From Accumulibacter sp. (lineage in GTDB: Bacteria; Pseudomonadota; Gammaproteobacteria; Burkholderiales; Rhodocyclaceae), in NCBI RefSeq assembly GCF_023806635.1, contig NZ_JAMTDQ010000023.1:62001-126000 (forward strand): a stretch of 64,000 nt of DNA, read 5' to 3'. Below are positions 28,300 to 37,906 of the stretch, piece by piece. How positions within the stretch are numbered: position 1 is the first letter of the stretch; the number at the start of each line of letters is the position of its first letter. A program made the translations under genes and the position numbers. Below the pieces are notes generated by a model. That model was not told the origin of the DNA. It was given only the letters and a program-made list of their open reading frames with translations, and searched no databases.

Positions 28300-29418
28300 T
28301 TACTCTCGGTCTGTGCAGAGCGCCCTCAGAGCAACTCCAAGAAAGTGGAGAAGCGCCAACAGTGCTGGCCACAGGCCAGCCGAAATGTCGAGGCCGAGCA
28401 GAGCGCCGGCTGTCAGGAACAGTGATGCCCGTTGCGTGCCGCCGTGGCGCAGGGCGGTGTGCAGCCGGTCACGACGCGCCGTCCGCTTGCCGCGCAGCAG
28501 CCAGACCGGGAGCAGGTGCGTCAGGGCGCCGGTGACCAGGGGCAGGAGAAAGCCGACGATGAAGGCGAGGGTGCTGTCACGGCCGTCGAGCGTTCCGACA
28601 GCGTGGCCGGCTCCGAGGGCAAGCAGCAGCAGAAACCCTGCCAGTGCGCCGGCAAGGGGCGCCGCCGCACCATCGCCGAGCAGCCGGCGCCAGCCGTGGC
28701 AAGTCAGGATGGCGCGCCCAAGAGTGAGGACGACGACTGACAGCAGGAGAGCGCCCGTCAGCGCCAAGGGCAGCGATAGGGCCGCACCGATGGCGATCAG
28801 CAGGACGGCGCCAACCGCGACTGGCAAGTGTCGCCGCAGGCGCTGGCTGACGGTCGGGTCGGCGGTGTTCAGTACGGTTGGCAGCAGGACCTGCAGCGTT
28901 CCCAAGGCGGTCAGGCCGACGAAGCCGAGGACGTTGAGGTGCAGGTGGAGCAGCCTTAGTGTGTTGCGCGCCTGTGGCCACGGTGCCATGGCGGCTACCA
29001 GCAGCAGCCCCACGCCAAGCATGCTGACCGCTGCCAAGTACCAGTGCCAGCACGGATGCGGGGTGCCGAGCGCCCGCCTCGCGCGCTGGTTCATCCAGGC
29101 GGCGAGAGCCGCAGCCAGCAGCAGCGTGCCGCTGGCTGCGGTCGTGAGGGCTGGCGGTGGCGCTTCGCCGAGGACGCCGAGAACGGACACCACGCCCGCA
29201 AGCTGCAGGAGGATCGGCGCCAGCAGCAGGCTTCGTGGTGCGGCGCTGCTGCGCGTCAGGACGGGTATGAAATGGGTGATGGCGCCGAAGATCAGCGGCA
29301 TGATTCCCGCCGCCAGCAGCAGGTGTGTGATCGCTGGCAGCGATGCCTGGCCGAGAAGCAGCAACACCAGCGCGGCGACGAAGCTCGCCAGGGCCGCGAG
29401 ACCGAGGTAGATCAGCAA
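28300..29418 (-). CDS. Polytopic membrane protein, NnrS / heme-copper oxidase subunit I-like
   Basis: A 372-residue, very hydrophobic protein with about 10-12 membrane segments. Histidines placed in or beside helices (AITHLLLAAGIMPLIFGAITHF region, LRLLHLHLNVLGFVGL, ALTHLLPVWLL) recall NnrS or the subunit I fold of NO reductases and heme-copper oxidases. The copper-centre residues cannot be assigned with confidence. It is 110 bp downstream of the DUF2249 gene on the same strand, a pairing seen around nitrogen-oxide metabolism genes (family knowledge). Function is inference only. Confidence 0.6.
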   Translation of the reverse strand: MLIYLGLAALASFVAALVLLLLGQASLPAITHLLLAAGIMPLIFGAITHFIPVLTRSSAAPRSLLLAPILLQLAGVVSVLGVLGEAPPPALTTAASGTLLLAAALAAWMNQRARRALGTPHPCWHWYLAAVSMLGVGLLLVAAMAPWPQARNTLRLLHLHLNVLGFVGLTALGTLQVLLPTVLNTADPTVSQRLRRHLPVAVGAVLLIAIGAALSLPLALTGALLLSVVVLTLGRAILTCHGWRRLLGDGAAAPLAGALAGFLLLLALGAGHAVGTLDGRDSTLAFIVGFLLPLVTGALTHLLPVWLLRGKRTARRDRLHTALRHGGTQRASLFLTAGALLGLDISAGLWPALLALLHFLGVALRALCTDRE

Positions 29419-29528
29419 GATCTCATTCCGTACGCCCGGCTGAGCGCGTGCCGGTACACCGCGCCGGCTTCACGGCCTGCGCATGCAGCCGGGGACAGGC
29501 GGGCGCATACGGCAGACGACAGGGGTCC

Positions 29529-29786
29529 TCAAGCGGTTCGCAGGAAGTCGATGACGACGGCGCCGGGTTCACGCTGCACGTAGCTGACCTGCAATGCGCT
29601 GCCATAGCGGCTCTGGAGCTGCGCGAGCAGTGGCAGGGGGTCGTGGTCGTTGCAGAAGCGCATGGTCTCTCCCGGCACCAGAACATCGAGAGCACCGAAG
29701 ATCGCCGCGTGGCGAAAGCGCTTCGCGACACCGCGAGCGTCGAAGGCGTGGATGGCATCGATACGGGGCTGATCGCAGGCGTGCAT
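29529..29786 (-). CDS. DUF2249 (TusA-like fold) small protein
   Basis: An 85-residue protein with the DUF2249 pattern: a DARG motif near the start (HAFDARGVAKRFRH), then LDVLVPGETMRFCNDHDPLPLL, and a C-terminal strand GAVVIDFLR. The family resembles TusA/SirA and occurs beside denitrification and hemerythrin genes, but its reaction is not known. GGAGACC precedes the ATG at 29786. It lies upstream of the polytopic membrane protein and is divergent from the DUF2062 gene. Confidence 0.8.
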   Translation of the reverse strand: MHACDQPRIDAIHAFDARGVAKRFRHAAIFGALDVLVPGETMRFCNDHDPLPLLAQLQSRYGSALQVSYVQREPGAVVIDFLRTA

Positions 29787-29945
29787 GGTGGTCTCCGGTG
29801 GTGATGGGAATGGGCCGCCAGTCTGCGCCCGTGCTGTGCTCCTGTCTTTGATCTGGGCCGGCAAGCGCGCGCATCCGGCCTGCCGGCGCCAGTGGAGTCG
29901 CTTGCAGCGTCGCCGCCGCGCGATCGACCATCGCCGGGCGCAGCC

Positions 29946-29954
29946 TGCGATAAT
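29946..29954 (+). promoter_or_regulatory. Extended -10 element upstream of DUF2062 gene
   Basis: TGCGATAAT fits an extended -10 (TGn plus GATAAT). The gene's ATG is at 29961, so the expected start point lies on or very near the start codon and the mRNA would be leaderless or nearly so. No Shine-Dalgarno is seen between. Confidence 0.4.
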
Positions 29955-29960
29955 GCCGGC

Positions 29961-30494
29961 ATGCGCCGTTTCCTGAGAAAGTACCTTCCCGACCACGACT
30001 CGATCCGCAACAACCGCTGGTTGCGTCCGTTCGCGCCGTGGCTTCTGCATCCGCGGCTGTGGCATCTGAACCGTCACTCGGCGGCCGGGGCGGTTGCCGT
30101 CGGCATGTTCTGCGGCCTGATTCCCGGACCGCTGCAAATGATCGGCGCGGCGGTCAGCGCCCTGCTCCTGCGCGTCAACCTGCCGCTTGCCCTGCTCGTC
30201 ACGCTCTACACCAACCCGTTCACCATCGTGCCGCTCTACCTCGTCGCCTACCAGTTCGGTCGCCTGCTGATCGGCGACAGCAGCGGCTTCGTCGCCCCTC
30301 CCGCGTTCAGTGCCGGCGCGTTCACCGGCTGGGCGGCGGCGATGCAGGTTTGGATGCTGGCCGTTTCCAAGCCGTTGGCAGTCGGCCTGATCGCACTCGC
30401 CAGCAGCCTCTCGGCGCTCGGCTTCCTGGTGACCAGTGTCGTCTGGCGTCTGTATCTGATCCGCGCATGGCGGCGTCGTCAGCGTGCTTCCTGA
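29961..30494 (+). CDS. DUF2062 membrane protein
   Basis: A 177-residue protein of the DUF2062 family. After a basic N-terminus come the typical helices with NRHSAAGAVAVGMFCGLIPG as a region, PLQMIGAAVSALLLRVNLP and LVTLYTNPFTIVPLYLVAY. A fourth hydrophobic segment precedes the basic C-terminus. The TNP motif is diagnostic. Function of the family is not established. The ATG at 29961 is chosen because family members begin with such a basic sequence; there is no clear ribosome-binding site. Convergent with marC. Confidence 0.85.
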   Translation: MRRFLRKYLPDHDSIRNNRWLRPFAPWLLHPRLWHLNRHSAAGAVAVGMFCGLIPGPLQMIGAAVSALLLRVNLPLALLVTLYTNPFTIVPLYLVAYQFGRLLIGDSSGFVAPPAFSAGAFTGWAAAMQVWMLAVSKPLAVGLIALASSLSALGFLVTSVVWRLYLIRAWRRRQRAS

Positions 30495-30585
30495 TCCTGG
30501 CGAGCGAGCATCCCCACCATGCCGCATTCCTTGTGCGCGGCCGTTGCTGCGCGCTGCCCGGGACGGCAGCGCAAGCGGCGAAGTC

Positions 30586-31194
30586 TCAGGGGTGAGCCTG
30601 TGAGATCTGCAGGGCGAAGGTCTTGATGCCACGCAGGATCATCTCGATTGCCATTGCCACCAGCACCAGACCCATCAGCCGTTCCAGCGCGATGACGATG
30701 CGCTCACCGGCGATGCGCTGAATGCGCTCGGCGAGGACGAGGATGATGGCGCTGACCGCCATCGTGATGCACAGGGCGCCGATCCATTCCAGCCGGCGAT
30801 CGGGTGCCTGCGACACCAGCAGCAGAACGGTCGCCAGTGCCGACGGTCCGGCGATGGCGGGAACGGCGAGCGGCACGATCAGCGGTTCCCCTGCGGGGTC
30901 GATGGCATTGGTTCCAGGCGACGGAAAGATCATCCGCAGCGCGATCAGGAAGAGGATCACGCCGCCGCCAATCTGCAGCGACAGTTCGCTGAGGTTCATC
31001 AGGCGCAGGAAAGCCTCGCCGACGAACATGAAGAGCAGCAGGAGGACGAAAGCGATGAGCACCTCGCGCAGGATCACCCACGGCCGCCGAGCCGGCGCCA
31101 CGTGCCGCAGCGCGTTGGCGAAGATGGGAATGTTGCCGATCGGGTCGGTGATGAGGATCAGCAGGATGGTGGCAGAGGCAAAGGTATAACTCAT
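30586..31194 (-). CDS. MarC family inner membrane protein (UPF0056)
   Basis: A 202-residue MarC-family protein with six hydrophobic segments. Family marks are LILITDPIGNIPIFANALR near the start, GGGVILFLIALRMIFP, and PLAVPAIAGPSALATVLLL. The original link to multiple antibiotic resistance was not upheld; function remains unknown. The 479 bp upstream (31195-31673) contain no credible gene, only GC-rich non-coding or shadow reading frames. Confidence 0.9.
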   Translation of the reverse strand: MSYTFASATILLILITDPIGNIPIFANALRHVAPARRPWVILREVLIAFVLLLLFMFVGEAFLRLMNLSELSLQIGGGVILFLIALRMIFPSPGTNAIDPAGEPLIVPLAVPAIAGPSALATVLLLVSQAPDRRLEWIGALCITMAVSAIILVLAERIQRIAGERIVIALERLMGLVLVAMAIEMILRGIKTFALQISQAHP

Positions 31195-31673
31195 TCGTTT
31201 TCACTCTGGCTGGTGGTGACGCCGCTGCTGGTGGCAGTGCGGCATCGCGGCGGGTTGGCCGCTCGGCGCGGCGGCGCTCGGCCAGTGATTGCGTCGGCAG
31301 ATGCGGGCGATCGCGCCGGGTCGCCGGTGGGGCGGTCGGACCGCTCGCCTGCCGGGAAGAGTGCGGCCACTGCGCAGGATAACAGGCATTGCCGGCGGGT
31401 GACAAAGCGGGATTCCCTGGACAGCGGGCAGCTGCATGCCGTAGGCTCGCGCATTTTCGGTCCGTAGGGCCGGCCCCGGTCGGGAGTCTCAGGCGCGTCG
31501 CGGAAGGTGAGCCGGGGGCACGGCGTGCCGGGGTGTCGGCGATGTGGTCGGAGTGCGTCGCCCGCATGCCGACAGGTCAGCGCCGGCGACCTGCTTCTTT
31601 GGCTGGCGGCAGTCCGATTGCTGGGGTCGGTCACGCCGGCGGCTCAGCGGGTGTCTGTGGAGAGGGCGAACTG

Positions 31674-32555
31674 ATGCGCGTGCGCGACCTGTGCGACCTG
31701 GTCCTGCTGGCCGCTCTCTGGGGCGGCTCCTTCCTGTTCATGCGCTACGCGGCGCCGGCCTTCGGTCCGCTGCCGCTGATCTGGCTGCGCGTTGCGGTGG
31801 CAGCGGCCTGCCTGGCGCCCGTGCTGCTGCTGCGGCGGCAGGTCGGGGCCCTGCGCGCGCACGCGGTCGGCATCGTCGTCGTCGGTGTCTTCAGCTCGGC
31901 GCTGCCTTTTGCGCTGATCGCCTGGGCGATGCTGTCGATCACCGCCGGTCTGGCGTCGATCCTCAATGCGACTGTGCCGATCTTTACCGCGCTGATCGGC
32001 GCCGTGTGGCTGCGCGAGCGCCTCGGCGCGGCGCGTGCTGCCGGCCTCGTCGTCGGTTTCGTCGGTGTTCTCGTGCTCGCCGTCGGGCAGGCGGACTTCA
32101 AGCCCGGCGGCAGCGGCTGGGCGATCATCGCCATGCTGCTGGCCACCCTGTCTTACGGCCTTGCCGCCCATCTGACGCGACGGCTTCTCGGCGAGGTGCC
32201 GGCGCTGGTCAGCGCCGCCGGTTCGCAGATCGCCGCCGCGATTGTCCTGACGCCCCTGGCGCTCTGGTTCTGGCCGGCGGAGTCGCCCGGCCGCCTGGCG
32301 TGGGCGGCGGCAATCGCGCTCGGCGTGGGCTGCACCGCTTTCGCCTTCCTCATCTTCTTCCGACTGATCGCCAACGTTGGCGCCGCGCGTGCGGTGACCG
32401 TGACCTTCCTCATCCCGCTTTTCGGCATCATCTGGGGCAGCATCTTCCTTGCCGAGCGCCTCGATGCCGGGATGCTTTTCGGTGGCGCCATCGTCGTGCT
32501 CGGGACGGCTCTGGCAACAGGGGTGCTGCGCTGGCCTTCAAGTCGCCCGACATAG
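31674..32555 (+). CDS. EamA/DMT family transporter
   Basis: A 293-residue, ten-helix drug/metabolite transporter made of two EamA repeats. The first contains LLAALWGGSFLFMRYAAPAFGPLPLIWLR as a region and ends in a GFVGVLVLAVG segment. The second runs from SYGLAAHLTRRLL to FLIPLFGIIWGSIFLAERL. Substrate unknown; the family exports amino acids, nucleosides or small drugs. The ATG at 31674 has GGAGAGGG upstream; earlier in-frame ATGs add a non-conserved extension. Confidence 0.88.
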   Translation: MRVRDLCDLVLLAALWGGSFLFMRYAAPAFGPLPLIWLRVAVAAACLAPVLLLRRQVGALRAHAVGIVVVGVFSSALPFALIAWAMLSITAGLASILNATVPIFTALIGAVWLRERLGAARAAGLVVGFVGVLVLAVGQADFKPGGSGWAIIAMLLATLSYGLAAHLTRRLLGEVPALVSAAGSQIAAAIVLTPLALWFWPAESPGRLAWAAAIALGVGCTAFAFLIFFRLIANVGAARAVTVTFLIPLFGIIWGSIFLAERLDAGMLFGGAIVVLGTALATGVLRWPSSRPT

Positions 32556-32704
32556 GATTGCCGCCTCGGTCAGGCAGACACTACCGACGCGGGATCGGGC
32601 CACTGGGTATCCGGACGGCGGGCGATGGGCGCGACGGACATGGTCGGCGGCAGGTCGCGCGCTCGCCTGCCCTCCGGGAACGGCGGCCTTGCTGCCCGTC
32701 CGTT

Positions 32705-34177
32705 CTACGGCATGCGCGCACCCGTCGATACCGGCGGCGGCGCCGGGTCGGCGACGATGCGCGCGCCGACGTCGCGCAGCACTCGCTGGAATTCGGGCGA
32801 GTCCATGATGATCCGTCCCGCCGCCGCGCGCAGACGATCGACGGCCTCGTCGGGCAGCACGAACGAAGTCGGCTGGGCGTTGAGATAAGCCTCTTCCTCC
32901 TTGTCGTGCAACTCGCCAAACGACACGTCGATGGCATAGATCTCGGCATCCGGAACGCGCAGAGCCGAGGCCACTGCGGGATCCCTGTTGGCAGCCATTG
33001 CCGACGACTGGCCGATCAGGCGCAGGGTCTTCCAGCGCGCCGCCATGTCCCGCAGCAGTTCGACCGCTTCATAGGAGTAGCGGTCGATCGGCACACCAGC
33101 CGACTTCAGCAGGATGCTGACGGGGCCCGGTGGGCTCTCCGATTCGTCCCAGTCGGTCGGCGGCGAGGAGAGTGAATTGACGATGAAGACGATGACGCGG
33201 CGGATGCCATCGAGCGGCGTTGGTGCGCCGGCCTCGTGCAGCGCTTGCGAGATTTCGAGCGCGTCGAGTACCGCGCGCATGCCGACGTTGTCCGAGACGC
33301 CGCCATCGACCAGGTGCAGGAAAGGTCGGTGGGCGCCATCGCCGAAGCCCTGCAGGTCGCGCAGAGAACGGATCGCCCGTGCCGCCGGTCGTGGCGGCTC
33401 GGCGGCGTCGGTGAAGAGTTTCACCCACGGGGGCATTTGCGTGCGGCAGGTGCCACCGTAGTTGTTGAGCGTCACTGGTGAGAGGACCACCGGTACTGCC
33501 GACGATGCTGCGGCGGCGCGCGACAGTCGTACGGCATTGAGCTCCGAGCAGATGACGTCAAAGGTTTTCTGGTTGAAGACGAAACGGGCGCCGGTCGAGA
33601 TGTCGGTCGCCGACGCCAGGATCAGCGGTCCGCGGCCACGATCCAGATCGCCGAAGGTGGCTCCTTGAAACAGGATCTCGTCGTACAGTTCGGCCGCCAG
33701 CTCAGAACGACCCCAGCCGAGCGACCAGAGGGCGCCCCAGTTCTTTGGGCTGAAGACACGGGCGATGATCTCGCCTTGCACGTCGCGCTTGAGAAAGCGA
33801 TGTTCGTACTCGGCGAACAGGCGGTCGCCGTAGAGTCCATAGGCGAGCGCGGTGAAGCTGCCGCCGGAGACGCCGGTGATGATGTCTACTGTATCCAGCA
33901 GGCGGACAGTCTGGCCCTGCTGTCCCACCACTTCGGTACGCCGGAGAAACTCGAGCGCGCCGTAAGAGAATGCCGCGGCGCGCGTGCCGCCTCCCGAGAA
34001 GGCGAGAATGACCAGATTTTCCTTTCCCTTGGCCTGCTGCGCGTGGCGCACCTGGAAACGGTAACCAGCATGTGGGTCGGCCTCGGCGAGAGGCGGATTC
34101 ACCGGGCGGCTGGCACAGCCACCGAGGAAAAGCAGCAGCAGAAGCAGGAGAAGGGATCGCAGCGGTGATGGAGTCAT
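32705..34177 (-). CDS. Patatin-like phospholipase lipoprotein
   Basis: A 490-residue exported patatin-family hydrolase. The ATG at 34177 gives a short signal with lipobox FLGGC (Cys21), so it is probably an outer-membrane or periplasmic lipoprotein. The oxyanion loop is SGGGTR (61-66), the nucleophile elbow GVSGG (102-106, Ser104), and the catalytic Asp lies in LVDGGVSDN. Length is greater than that of the cytoplasmic patatin at 646-1863, and the two share only the core motifs. An upstream in-frame extension of 86 residues is rejected because it hides the signal peptide. Confidence 0.88.
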   Translation of the reverse strand: MTPSPLRSLLLLLLLLFLGGCASRPVNPPLAEADPHAGYRFQVRHAQQAKGKENLVILAFSGGGTRAAAFSYGALEFLRRTEVVGQQGQTVRLLDTVDIITGVSGGSFTALAYGLYGDRLFAEYEHRFLKRDVQGEIIARVFSPKNWGALWSLGWGRSELAAELYDEILFQGATFGDLDRGRGPLILASATDISTGARFVFNQKTFDVICSELNAVRLSRAAAASSAVPVVLSPVTLNNYGGTCRTQMPPWVKLFTDAAEPPRPAARAIRSLRDLQGFGDGAHRPFLHLVDGGVSDNVGMRAVLDALEISQALHEAGAPTPLDGIRRVIVFIVNSLSSPPTDWDESESPPGPVSILLKSAGVPIDRYSYEAVELLRDMAARWKTLRLIGQSSAMAANRDPAVASALRVPDAEIYAIDVSFGELHDKEEEAYLNAQPTSFVLPDEAVDRLRAAAGRIIMDSPEFQRVLRDVGARIVADPAPPPVSTGARMP

Positions 34178-34482
34178 CGGTTCGGCTCGGCAGTCTGCAG
34201 GAAGACTGCAGTCTAACCCGTTCCGCAGCCGCCGCGACAGCATTTTCCGACTGGCGCTGCCGCCGCGATTTCCGGCGCGGCTGGTGGCGGAGGCGAACGA
34301 TCCGATGTCGCGCGCGCGGTCGCCGCCAGCCGTCACCGGGCCCCGGGCACCGGGCGTCAGGGATCGCTTGGGTGGCGGCGAGGAGCGTCTGACAGCGGCG
34401 TCCCGGCCGGCGCTTTCTCTGCCGGTCGCGGCCATTGTGTATCATGTCGCGATCGAACCACCCGCCCACCATGGAGATGGCC

Positions 34483-35061
34483 ATGCACTCACCGATCAGT
34501 CGCTTCCCCGTGCCCGCGCTCGACGAATTGCCCGCGGATGTCCGCAACCGCATCCTCGAGGTGCAGGAGAAGGCCGGTTTCGTTCCCAACGTCTTCCTCA
34601 CGCTGGCCCACCGCCCCGATGAGTTCCGCGCCTTCTTCGCATACCACGACGCGCTGATGGAGAAGGAGAGCGGGCTCAGCAAGGCCGAGCGCGAGATGAT
34701 CGTCGTGGCAACCAGTGGTGCCAACCAGTGCCAGTACTGTGTCGTCGCACACGGAGCGATCCTGCGCGTTCGGGCGCGCAATCCGTTGCTGGCCGACCAG
34801 GTGGCGGTGAATTACCGCAAGGCGGATATCACGCCGCGGCAGCGGGCGATGCTCACGTTCGCCCTGAAAGTGGCTTTGCATTCGGCTGAAATCGGCGATG
34901 ACGATCTCGCGGCACTGCGCGAGCACGGTTTCGCCGACCCGGACATCTGGGACATCGGTGCGGTAGCCGCCTTCTTCGCGATGTCGAATCGATTGGCCAA
35001 CATGACCTCGATGCGGCCGAACGAGGAGTTCTTCCTCATGGGCCGCCTGCCCAGGAGCTAG
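34483..35061 (+). CDS. AhpD-like peroxidase-related protein (carboxymuconolactone decarboxylase fold)
   Basis: A 192-residue protein of the AhpD/CMD family, subclass peroxidase-related enzyme. The redox motif is CQYC (Cys83, Cys86) followed by His90 in CVVAH, as in the alkylhydroperoxidase active site. The first 60 residues (PEVQEK-like ILEVQEKAGFVPNVFLTLAHRPDEF region) are the usual helical N-terminus. It probably reduces peroxides or shuttles electrons with thioredoxin or lipoyl partners. Several in-frame ATGs exist between 34435 and 34483; the last is favoured by GGAG at suitable spacing. The 305 bp upstream, shared with the divergent patatin gene, show nothing else. Confidence 0.87.
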   Translation: MHSPISRFPVPALDELPADVRNRILEVQEKAGFVPNVFLTLAHRPDEFRAFFAYHDALMEKESGLSKAEREMIVVATSGANQCQYCVVAHGAILRVRARNPLLADQVAVNYRKADITPRQRAMLTFALKVALHSAEIGDDDLAALREHGFADPDIWDIGAVAAFFAMSNRLANMTSMRPNEEFFLMGRLPRS

Positions 35062-35075
35062 GGGGCTGGGCGGGT

Positions 35076-36032
35076 TCAGGCGCTCGGCGGCGTCCTGCCG
35101 GCAGCGCCGAGCACTCGCCGCGCCGCGGCGATGGCCTTCACGCCAAGCAATGCCAGGCCGCCGGCGGAGATGCCGATGAGGGCGTCGAGCAGGGCCGAGG
35201 TCAGCATCCTGAGGGCGCTGCCTGCCAGCCTGACCTCGCCCGCCAGCGCCGCCGCATGCTCGATGGCGTGATGCAGCGGCGCGATGCCGTGCGTCAGGAT
35301 GCCGCCGCCGACGAGGAACATCGCTGCCGTCCCGAGCACCGTCAGTGCGCGCATCAGTCGCGGCGCAGCCAGCAACAGGCCATTACCGATCGTTTGCGCC
35401 AGCACGCCGGGTCGCTTCAGCAGGTGGCAGCCGAGGTCATCGAGTTTGACGATGCCGGCGACGAGGCCATAGACCCCGGCGGTCATCAGCAGACCGATCC
35501 CGGAAAGCACGGCCACCTGCGTCGTGAACGGCTGTCCGGCGACCGTGCCGAGGGCGATGACGACGATTTCGGCCGAAAGCACGAAGTCCGTGCGAATGGC
35601 GCCCCTGATCCTGTCGGCCTCGAGGGCCCGCAGGTCGGCGTCGCCGCCGGCGAGGGCCGCCAGTTCGGCTGCGTCAGCATTGCCGTCGTGCGCGTGCTGC
35701 AACCACTTGTGCGCCAGTTTCTCGACCCCTTCCAGGCACAGGTAGAGGCCGCCCAGCATGAGCAGCGGGGTCACCGCCCAAGGCATGAAGCGGCTGATCG
35801 CCAGGGCAGCGGGCACCAGGATCAGCTTGTTCTTCAGGGAACCGACGGCAACCGCCCAGACGACGGGCAGTTCGCGCTCGGCGCGCACGCCCGACACCTG
35901 TTGCGCGTTCAGCGCCAGGTCGTCGCCGAGGACACCGGCGGTCTTCTTTGCTGCCACCTTGGTCATCAGGGCGACATCGTCGAGGACGGTGGCGATGTCA
36001 TCGATCAGGGCGAGCAGGCTGGCTCCGGCCAT
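35076..36032 (-). CDS. DUF808 inner membrane protein (YedI family)
   Basis: A 318-residue DUF808 protein. The opening [41 protein letters not shown] region is highly characteristic. It is followed by [17 protein letters not shown] and four to six hydrophobic segments up to [17 protein letters not shown]. Family function is unknown. The ATG at 36032 matches the family start; the frame remains open upstream but with a low-complexity Arg/Ala-rich sequence. It is divergent from the aminotransferase gene and convergent with the AhpD-like gene, 14 bp away. Confidence 0.92.
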   Translation of the reverse strand: MAGASLLALIDDIATVLDDVALMTKVAAKKTAGVLGDDLALNAQQVSGVRAERELPVVWAVAVGSLKNKLILVPAALAISRFMPWAVTPLLMLGGLYLCLEGVEKLAHKWLQHAHDGNADAAELAALAGGDADLRALEADRIRGAIRTDFVLSAEIVVIALGTVAGQPFTTQVAVLSGIGLLMTAGVYGLVAGIVKLDDLGCHLLKRPGVLAQTIGNGLLLAAPRLMRALTVLGTAAMFLVGGGILTHGIAPLHHAIEHAAALAGEVRLAGSALRMLTSALLDALIGISAGGLALLGVKAIAAARRVLGAAGRTPPSA

Positions 36033-36229
36033 GGGCGTTTCCGGTGTGGTGGGTGCGACCACGGCGCCGCTGGCAGCGGCGCTGCGCGTTCGGCGAATTC
36101 TAAAGGATCTGTGATGGCCCCGGGAGGCAGGGCGCCGACTAGCGCCGGGGGCGGACTTGGCGTTATGCTCGCGCTCCTTCGTCAGCCGCAATCCAATCAA
36201 CAAACCCAACCAGAGAACTGGAGACAATC

Positions 36230-37393
36230 GTGCCTGCACTGCTGCCCCAACCCGATCCAGAGGGTCTGCTCGAGTATTCGGTGGTCTACACCGATCGCTC
36301 CCTCAACCACATGTCGCAACGCTTTCAGGGAGTCATGCGCGACATCGGGCGCATCCTCAAGACGGTCTACAACGGCACGACGGCCATCGTCGTGCCCGGC
36401 AGCGGAACCTTCGGCATGGAAGCCGTCGCGCGCCAGTTCGCGAGCGGCCGCAAGTGCCTGATCATCCGCAACGGCTGGTTCAGCTTCCGCTGGACGCAGA
36501 TTCTCGAAATGGGGCAGATCCCGTCGGCGAGCATTGTCCTCAAGGCGCGGCGGGTCGGCGACGAGAGGCACTCGCCCTTCGTTCCACCGCCGATCGAGGA
36601 GGTGGTGGCGCGCATCCTGGAAGAGAAACCGGACCTCGTCTTCGCGCCGCATGTCGAAACCGCATCGGGCATGATCCTGCCGAGCGACTACCTGCGTGCG
36701 ATCGGCGAGGCGGTACGTTCCGTCGACGGCTTGTTCGTGCTTGACTGCGTCGCTTCCGGTGCGATCTGGGTGGACATGGTCGCGCACCACATCGATGTCC
36801 TGATCAGCGCGCCGCAAAAGGGCTGGACCGGGATTCCCTGTTGCGCGCTGGTCGTGCTTGGCGAGCGTGCACGTGCCCGCATCGACGCAACGAGCAGCAG
36901 CAGCTTCGCCTGCGACCTGAAAAAGTGGATGCAGATCATGGAAACCTACGAGAACGGAGGACACGCCTACCACGCCACCATGCCGACCGATGCCCTGGCG
37001 GCGCTGCGCGACGTCATGCGCGAGACCGAGAACTACGGTTTCGAGCGCGTCCGCCAGGAGCAACAGGAGGTCGGTCTGCGCGTGCGTGCGCTGCTGGCCG
37101 GCAAGGGCTTCGCGAGCGTTGCTGCCGAGGGTTTCCAGGCGCCGGGAGTGGTCGTCAGCTACACGGATGATCCCGAGATCCAGTCGGGTCGCCGGTTTGT
37201 CGCCATCGGCGTGCAGACCGCTGCCGGCGTGCCGTTGCAGTGCGACGAGCCGGCCGATTTCAGCAGCTTCCGCATCGGTCTCTTCGGCCTCGAGAAGCTG
37301 CACAATCCTGACCGCACGGTGCGCAACCTGGCCGATGCCCTGGCACTGCTGACTCGCCCGGACCTCGCCGAAGCGGCCTCAGCGCCGACCTGA
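36230..37393 (+). CDS. Class V aminotransferase (alanine/serine-glyoxylate type)
   Basis: A 387-residue PLP-dependent class V aminotransferase related to serine-glyoxylate and alanine-glyoxylate transaminases. The PLP lysine is in SAPQKGWTG. The preceding HVETASGMI, the aspartate in [15 protein letters not shown] and a late IGLFGLEKL support the call. The start is GTG at 36230 behind GGAGA. It could link glyoxylate, produced by the isocitrate lyase in this window, to glycine or serine; the exact amino donor cannot be read from sequence. Monocistronic by appearance. Confidence 0.88.
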   Translation: MPALLPQPDPEGLLEYSVVYTDRSLNHMSQRFQGVMRDIGRILKTVYNGTTAIVVPGSGTFGMEAVARQFASGRKCLIIRNGWFSFRWTQILEMGQIPSASIVLKARRVGDERHSPFVPPPIEEVVARILEEKPDLVFAPHVETASGMILPSDYLRAIGEAVRSVDGLFVLDCVASGAIWVDMVAHHIDVLISAPQKGWTGIPCCALVVLGERARARIDATSSSSFACDLKKWMQIMETYENGGHAYHATMPTDALAALRDVMRETENYGFERVRQEQQEVGLRVRALLAGKGFASVAAEGFQAPGVVVSYTDDPEIQSGRRFVAIGVQTAAGVPLQCDEPADFSSFRIGLFGLEKLHNPDRTVRNLADALALLTRPDLAEAASAPT

Positions 37394-37436
37394 ATGGCCC
37401 CGCCGGCGGTCACCCGATGGCCGCCGCCGTTCGTGT

Positions 37437-37679
37437 TCAGCGCGCAGCGAGCGGCAGCTTGATGCGTTGCAGACCATGGCGGACTCTTTCCGCCAGGCGG
37501 ATGGCTTCGGGATCTTCGTAGGGCTCCTGCGTCGTCCATTCGCAGAAGGATGCCATCAGAGCGGCTCGTTCGGCAGTGAACCGGGATGCTTCGAGGCCGG
37601 CCTCGATGATCGGGATGAGTGCCGCCGCGGCACGCAGGCGGTTGATTTCCGGTGTGGCGGGTGGGATCTGTCTGGACAT
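37437..37679 (-). CDS. Small hypothetical protein
   Basis: An 80-residue soluble, helical protein of unknown family (opening MSRQIPPATPEINRLRAAAAL, shown as a region; ending GLQRIKLPLAAR). It lacks a strong ribosome-binding site. The composition is balanced rather than Arg/Ala-shadow-like, which favours a real gene. It is convergent with the aminotransferase gene and divergent from the nSTAND-FGE gene, so its promoter region is shared with the latter. Confidence 0.55.
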   Translation of the reverse strand: MSRQIPPATPEINRLRAAAALIPIIEAGLEASRFTAERAALMASFCEWTTQEPYEDPEAIRLAERVRHGLQRIKLPLAAR

Positions 37680-37906
37680 GTTTGAATTCTATCGGCGGCC
37701 TGCCGGCGCGCTGAAGGACATATTCCACATACGCTGCGGCAGGGGTGGCGACGGGCTTCCTGACCATCCCTGTTTGCACTTCGTTCGAGCTGGCCAACCC
37801 TGGTCGAGCTCCGTACAATGGTGGCCAAGTGGTCGAGCAGCAGGCGGAACGAGATGATTGGTCGGCAGGCAATCGATTCGCAGACCCGGCAGCCGAGGCC
37901 CAGCCG

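Noticed and set aside
29787-29960. FNR/Nnr-type box (TTGAT-N4-ATCAA) ahead of the DUF2249 gene
   Set aside because: Only one half-site (TTGAT near 29850) is present; the second half does not match.
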